The notes beneath the pieces are model-generated. The model was not told the DNA's origin and made no database searches. It saw only the letters and a program-made list of their open reading frames with translations. From JALCLA01 sp965653565 (lineage in GTDB: Bacteria; Pseudomonadota; Gammaproteobacteria; Xanthomonadales; Xanthomonadaceae), in the NCBI GenBank assembly GCA_965653565.1, contig CBFHAI010000063.1:1-27260 (forward strand): DNA of 27,260 bases, given 5' to 3'. Positions 23,950 through 27,260 of the stretch are shown piece after piece. The stretch's first letter is position 1. The number at the start of each line of letters is the position of its first letter. Made by a program: the position numbers and the translations under genes.

Positions 23950-25374
23950 ATGTCAGCACTTCGCAAGCCGCGCGCCCTCGCGCTGTTGTTGCTCGCCGCC
24001 GTCGTCGCACCGCTCGCGGCACAACAACCGCCGCGTCCGATCACGCCGCAGGATTTCGCCTGGCAATTCCCGATCGAAACCGCCGGCGCCGACGGCGTGG
24101 TGCGCTTCACGCTGACGCCGGAAATCTATGCCCGCGTGACGCGGCCGGATCTGGCCGACCTGGCCGCCTTCAACGCGGCGGGCGAAAGCATTCCGCTCGG
24201 ACCGGCGGCCCTCGCCAGCGACCGGCTCGCGCCGCCACCGCCGCCTTCGCCGGTGCAGGCGTCGATGTTCCGGGTGCCGCGCGGCGACGCATCGACGGCC
24301 ACCGGCGACAGCGTCGAGCTGCATATTTCGCGCGGCGCCGATGGGCGATTGACGCAACTCGATGCGGAAATCGCGCCGCAGGCGGCAACGCAGGCGGTGC
24401 ATGACATCCTGCTCGATCTGAGCAACATCCACGCGCCGGTGACGGCGCTCACGCTCGAACTCGACGAGCTCTCGGCGTCGGGCTTGAGTGCGCGCGTCGA
24501 TGTCGAGGCGAGCGACGACCTCGCAAGCTGGCAGCCGCTGGCGCGCGGCCTGGCGGTGATCTCGCTGCGCGAGGGCGGCCTCGTGCTCGAGCGGCGGCGT
24601 CTGGAAATTCCCGCGACCGAGCAGCCGTACCTGCGTCTGCGTCGCAGCGATTCGGAAATGTCGTTGCCGGTGCGCGCGGTGCAGGCGATCGTGATGCGCC
24701 GCGGCATGGCACCCGAGGTGCCGTTGCAGACGCTGAAAGTGCCGGCCACGGCCGACGCCGCGCAGGCCGGCACCTTCCAGTTCTCCAGCGGCGGCCACCA
24801 GCCGGTGCAGCGGATCGAGATCGCACTGGCCGATGCGAATACGATCAGCAGTGTGATCGTCGAATCGCGTGACGGTCCCGACGAACCGTGGCGCGAACGC
24901 GCACGCACGGTGGCATTCCGACTGGGCAGCGGCCCCGATGCGATCGCCTCGTCGCCGATCGAGTTGCCGGCGATGCGCGATCGCCACTGGCGGCTGCGCA
25001 CCGATCCGGTGCAGTTGCGTGCACCGAGCGTTTCGCTGTCGTACCGCGCCGACGAATTCGTGATGCTCACGCAAGGCGCCGGCCCGTATTACCTGGCGGC
25101 CGGCAGCCTTTCGGCACGCCGCCCCGAGTACCCGCTGCGCACCGTGCTGGCCGAGATGCAGTCGATCAACGGCGACCTGTGGCTGCCGCCGGAAGCGTCG
25201 GTCGGCGCCGGTTCCTCGTTGTCGGGCGATGCCGCGCTCACCGCGCCGCCGCCGCCTCCGCCTTACAAGACGTGGCTGCTCTGGGGCGTGCTCGTCGCCG
25301 GTGCGATCGGCGTGTTGTGGATGGTGCTCAGCCTGTTGCGCGGCAGTGCGCCGGCGCCGGACGAATCACGCTGA
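23950..25374 (+). CDS. DUF3999 exported protein
   Basis: A 474-residue envelope protein of the DUF3999 family. It has a signal peptide (about 1-24), a long beta-rich periplasmic region that starts TPQDFAWQFPIET and includes ALTLELDELSASGLSARVDVEASDDL and ERRRLEIPATEQPYLRLR, a Pro-rich linker (PPPPPP), and one C-terminal membrane helix (about 436-458). Function is unknown; it neighbours DUF2339 as in related genomes and probably works with it. The ATG at 23950 begins the signal peptide and has GGAG about nine bases upstream. An in-frame ATG at 23845 that overlaps the DUF2339 stop is open but would bury the signal peptide. A terminator-like hairpin precedes it. Confidence 0.88.
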   Translation: MSALRKPRALALLLLAAVVAPLAAQQPPRPITPQDFAWQFPIETAGADGVVRFTLTPEIYARVTRPDLADLAAFNAAGESIPLGPAALASDRLAPPPPPSPVQASMFRVPRGDASTATGDSVELHISRGADGRLTQLDAEIAPQAATQAVHDILLDLSNIHAPVTALTLELDELSASGLSARVDVEASDDLASWQPLARGLAVISLREGGLVLERRRLEIPATEQPYLRLRRSDSEMSLPVRAVQAIVMRRGMAPEVPLQTLKVPATADAAQAGTFQFSSGGHQPVQRIEIALADANTISSVIVESRDGPDEPWRERARTVAFRLGSGPDAIASSPIELPAMRDRHWRLRTDPVQLRAPSVSLSYRADEFVMLTQGAGPYYLAAGSLSARRPEYPLRTVLAEMQSINGDLWLPPEASVGAGSSLSGDAALTAPPPPPPYKTWLLWGVLVAGAIGVLWMVLSLLRGSAPAPDESR

Positions 25375-25385
25375 GACATTGATGA

Positions 25386-25414
25386 GCGCTCGCATCGTTC
25401 GATGATGCGAGCGC
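25386..25414. terminator. Hairpin between convergent genes, possible bidirectional terminator
   Basis: GCGCTCGCATC and GATGCGAGCGC form a perfect 11-bp stem around a seven-base loop. It lies between the DUF3999 stop (25374) and the YecA stop (25433, minus strand). Neither strand has a T-run after the stem, so its role in ending both transcripts is inferred from position. Confidence 0.5.
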
Positions 25415-25432
25415 AACGCTAACGCGCGCGGC

Positions 25433-26215
25433 TCAGTGCAGCCGCGCCGGATCGCCACAGCATTTCTTGAATTTCTTGCCGCTGCCGCAGGGGCAGGGGC
25501 CGTTGCGATCGGGCTTTTCGTCGCGCCGCACGGGACGCTGCGCCGGCGCCTGTTCCTGCAGCCGCCACAGATGCATATCGTGCAGCAGGTACGGGATTTC
25601 GCCGAGGATCGCCATGCGCGCGCGAAAGCCGAGCGGCTCGGGCGTGGCGCCGGTCTTGCCGTCGAGTTTCGGCGCCGGCTTTTCCGATTCGAAATCGTCA
25701 GCTTCGAACTCGTCGTCGTTCTCGACCAGCAGCGATTCGATGTCCTCGAAATCCTTCGCCAGATCCTCGCTCATTTCCATGCGCTCGTCCCACTCGTCGC
25801 CGCGCAGGCTGGCGCCGAGCAGGAAGCCGGCGGCCCAGTCGGCACCGACCGGGTAGTCGTAGGCATCGAGCTCCGGCGAATCTTCGTCGGGCACGTCGTC
25901 GGGGAAGGCGAGCAGCGGGAATGCGGCTTCTTCGGCGGCCTGCGGATCGAGCTTCACGCGCCGCACGATCTGGTTCCACAAACGTTGCACCAGTTCCAGC
26001 AACTCGCCCTGCATCGGCGTGTCGCCCTCGATGTAGGGCATGTATTCCTCGGCCGGCACATCGCCCGGGCCGATCACCAGCGCGCTGAAGAAACCGTCGA
26101 GCACCTCGAGCGAGATGGCGGCGTGCGGCGAATCTTCCGCGTGCAGCAACTCGTCGAGGCGATCCAGATCGGCGTCGGTGAGTTCGTTCGATTGCGGGGG
26201 CTGAATGGCGGGCAT
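25433..26215 (-). CDS. YecA/UPF0149 family protein with C-terminal SEC-C zinc motif
   Basis: A 260-residue acidic cytoplasmic protein. Residues about 12-210 match the UPF0149/YecA helical domain (LTDADLDRLDELL, then ISLEVLDGFFSALVIGP and the DWAAGFLLGA helix). The tail NGPCPCGSGKKFKKCCG has the SEC-C zinc-binding pattern C241-x-C243-x8-C252-C253, as at the end of SecA. Between them is a very acidic stretch (about 160-190). Function is unsettled; SEC-C proteins bind zinc and sometimes ribosomes or SecB-type partners. The ATG at 26215 has a weak GAAGA ribosome site. It lies 125 bp downstream of gshA on the same strand. A frame open upstream of this ATG is only gshA read out of phase. Confidence 0.85.
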   Translation of the reverse strand: MPAIQPPQSNELTDADLDRLDELLHAEDSPHAAISLEVLDGFFSALVIGPGDVPAEEYMPYIEGDTPMQGELLELVQRLWNQIVRRVKLDPQAAEEAAFPLLAFPDDVPDEDSPELDAYDYPVGADWAAGFLLGASLRGDEWDERMEMSEDLAKDFEDIESLLVENDDEFEADDFESEKPAPKLDGKTGATPEPLGFRARMAILGEIPYLLHDMHLWRLQEQAPAQRPVRRDEKPDRNGPCPCGSGKKFKKCCGDPARLH

Positions 26216-26340
26216 GGACGTCGTCTTCAATTCGCGAGGGCGGGATTTTCTCACGGGAGCCCGCGCAATGCGTGGTTCACGATTAGTTCGCGCTCGTGCA
26301 GCGGGCGCGGCAGCGCTGCCGCCGCACGGCGCGCCCGCCG

Positions 26341-27260
26341 TCAGTACGCGAACTCGCGGAAAACCGGATCGACCGAACCGGCCCAGGTCGAATGGAACAG
26401 CGCCAGCTTGCGCTCGGCCGGCGTCTGGTTGGCAATCGCGAATTCGACCAGAGGCTCGAGGAAGATCGATTCGTCGGCGCCGTTGGAATTGCGCCGCGCG
26501 CGGCGGCGCAGGCCGTTGCCGGCGATCTTGAGCGCTTCCAGTGCCAGATCGCGCACGGTGCCGGCGCGGAACGGCAGTTTCAACGCATCGCGCGGCACGC
26601 CGTCGCGCAGCGCGTGGCGTTCGGCGAGCGAGAAATCCTTCACCAGATCCCACGCCGCATCGAGCGATTCCTGATCGTAGAGCAGGCCGACCCAGAACGC
26701 CGGCAGCGCGCACAGGCGATTCCACGGCCCGCCGTCGGCGCCGCGCATTTCCAGATACTTCTTCAACCGCACTTCGGGGAAGGCGGTGGTCATGTGGTCG
26801 GCCCAATCCTTCAGCGTCGGACGATGGCCGGGATAGGCCGGCAATTTGCCGTCGAGGAAGGCGCGGAAACTCTGGCCGCTGGCGTCGATGTACTGGCCGT
26901 CGCGGTAGACGAAATACATCGGCACATCGAGCAGGTAGTCGACGTAGCGCTCGAAGCCGAAGCCGTCGGCGAAGACGAAATCGAGCATGCCGGTGCGATC
27001 GGGATCGGTGTCGGTCCAGATATGCGAGCGGTACGACAGATAGCCGTTCGGCTTGCCGTCGGTGAACGGCGAATCGGCGAACAGCGCGGTGGCGATCGGT
27101 TGCAGTGCGAGGGAGACGCGGAATTTCTTCACCATGTCGGCTTCGGAACCGAAGTCGAGATTGACCTGCACGGTGCAAGTGCGCGTCATCATGTCGAGCC
27201 CGAGCTTGCCGCGCTTGGGCATGTACTCGCGCATGATCTTGTAGCGGCCTTTCGGCATCC
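26341..27260 (-). CDS. gshA: Glutamate-cysteine ligase, partial (N-terminus outside the window)
   Basis: This is the C-terminal 305 or so residues of a protein that normally has about 450; the 5' end lies beyond 27260. The enzyme joins glutamate and cysteine with ATP, the first step of glutathione synthesis. The visible sequence starts in the conserved MPKGRYKIMREYMPKRG segment and continues with TRTCTVQVNLDF, SYRSHIWTDTDPDRTG, YFVYRDGQY and FPEVRLKKYLEMRGAD, which mark the plant/alphaproteobacterial-xanthomonad class rather than the E. coli GshA class. An ATG at 27258 is inside the conserved domain and is not the real start. The downstream YecA-like gene on the same strand may share its transcript. 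Confidence 0.92.
   Translation of the reverse strand, partial: MPKGRYKIMREYMPKRGKLGLDMMTRTCTVQVNLDFGSEADMVKKFRVSLALQPIATALFADSPFTDGKPNGYLSYRSHIWTDTDPDRTGMLDFVFADGFGFERYVDYLLDVPMYFVYRDGQYIDASGQSFRAFLDGKLPAYPGHRPTLKDWADHMTTAFPEVRLKKYLEMRGADGGPWNRLCALPAFWVGLLYDQESLDAAWDLVKDFSLAERHALRDGVPRDALKLPFRAGTVRDLALEALKIAGNGLRRRARRNSNGADESIFLEPLVEFAIANQTPAERKLALFHSTWAGSVDPVFREFAY

Noticed and set aside
26216..27178. An apparent long N-terminal extension of the YecA-like protein
   Set aside because: This part of the frame is gshA read out of phase. Family similarity of the YecA-like protein begins just after the ATG at 26215.

Overview
The window looks like chromosomal DNA of a high-GC gammaproteobacterium, most likely of the Xanthomonadales (Lysobacterales). 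This is inferred from the gene content: short-form AMP nucleosidase, plant/proteobacterial-type glutamate-cysteine ligase, the DUF2339-DUF3999 pair, a TolB-propeller amidohydrolase, and a DUF11/Calx-beta surface protein with an IPTL-like tail. Several genes also have a TANNNT -10 element almost touching the start codon. No 16S gene or other decisive marker is present, so the genus is not assigned. I see no tRNA, rRNA, transposase, integrase or CRISPR array.

Layout. 1-329: no gene; two inverted copies of a dRS3-like repeat and a C-rich tract. 330-1163 (-): AMP nucleosidase, divergent from 1269-1895 (+), a 2-hydroxychromene-2-carboxylate isomerase-like DsbA-fold protein. 1981-2778 (+): secreted Cys-rich protein of unknown function. 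2779-3130: no gene; a strong 59-nt inverted repeat. 3131-9622 (+): a 2163-residue secreted surface protein (CSLREA-like/beta-helix, two Calx-beta, nine 128-residue DUF11 repeats, IPTL-like C-terminal anchor), closed by a clear terminator. 9828-13115 (+): periplasmic TolB-propeller plus amidohydrolase. It converges, across a long GGACGCAAAG-type inverted repeat, on 13299-14630 (-), a second exported amidohydrolase. 14719-15426 (+): Dph6-like PP-loop ATPase. 15535-16296 (+): membrane-anchored TPR protein. 16329-16673 (+): small unknown protein. 16721-17128 (-): SnoaL/DUF4440-like protein. 17271-18017 (-): unknown protein. 18148-20886 (-): PEP carboxylase, divergent from 21051-23852 (+) DUF2339 and 23950-25374 (+) DUF3999. 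25433-26215 (-): YecA/UPF0149 protein with a SEC-C zinc motif. 26341-27260 (-): C-terminal part of glutamate-cysteine ligase, cut by the window edge.

The genes do not form one pathway. They are short units of central metabolism (amn, ppc, gshA), envelope proteins (DUF2339/DUF3999, the TPR protein) and exported proteins. I do not see a convincing undescribed multi-gene system. The strongest unusual signals are the recently homogenised 1152-bp super-repeat inside the giant surface-protein gene, the inverted repeat just upstream of that gene, the long inverted repeat between the two amidohydrolase genes, and the start-proximal -10 elements that suggest leaderless transcripts.
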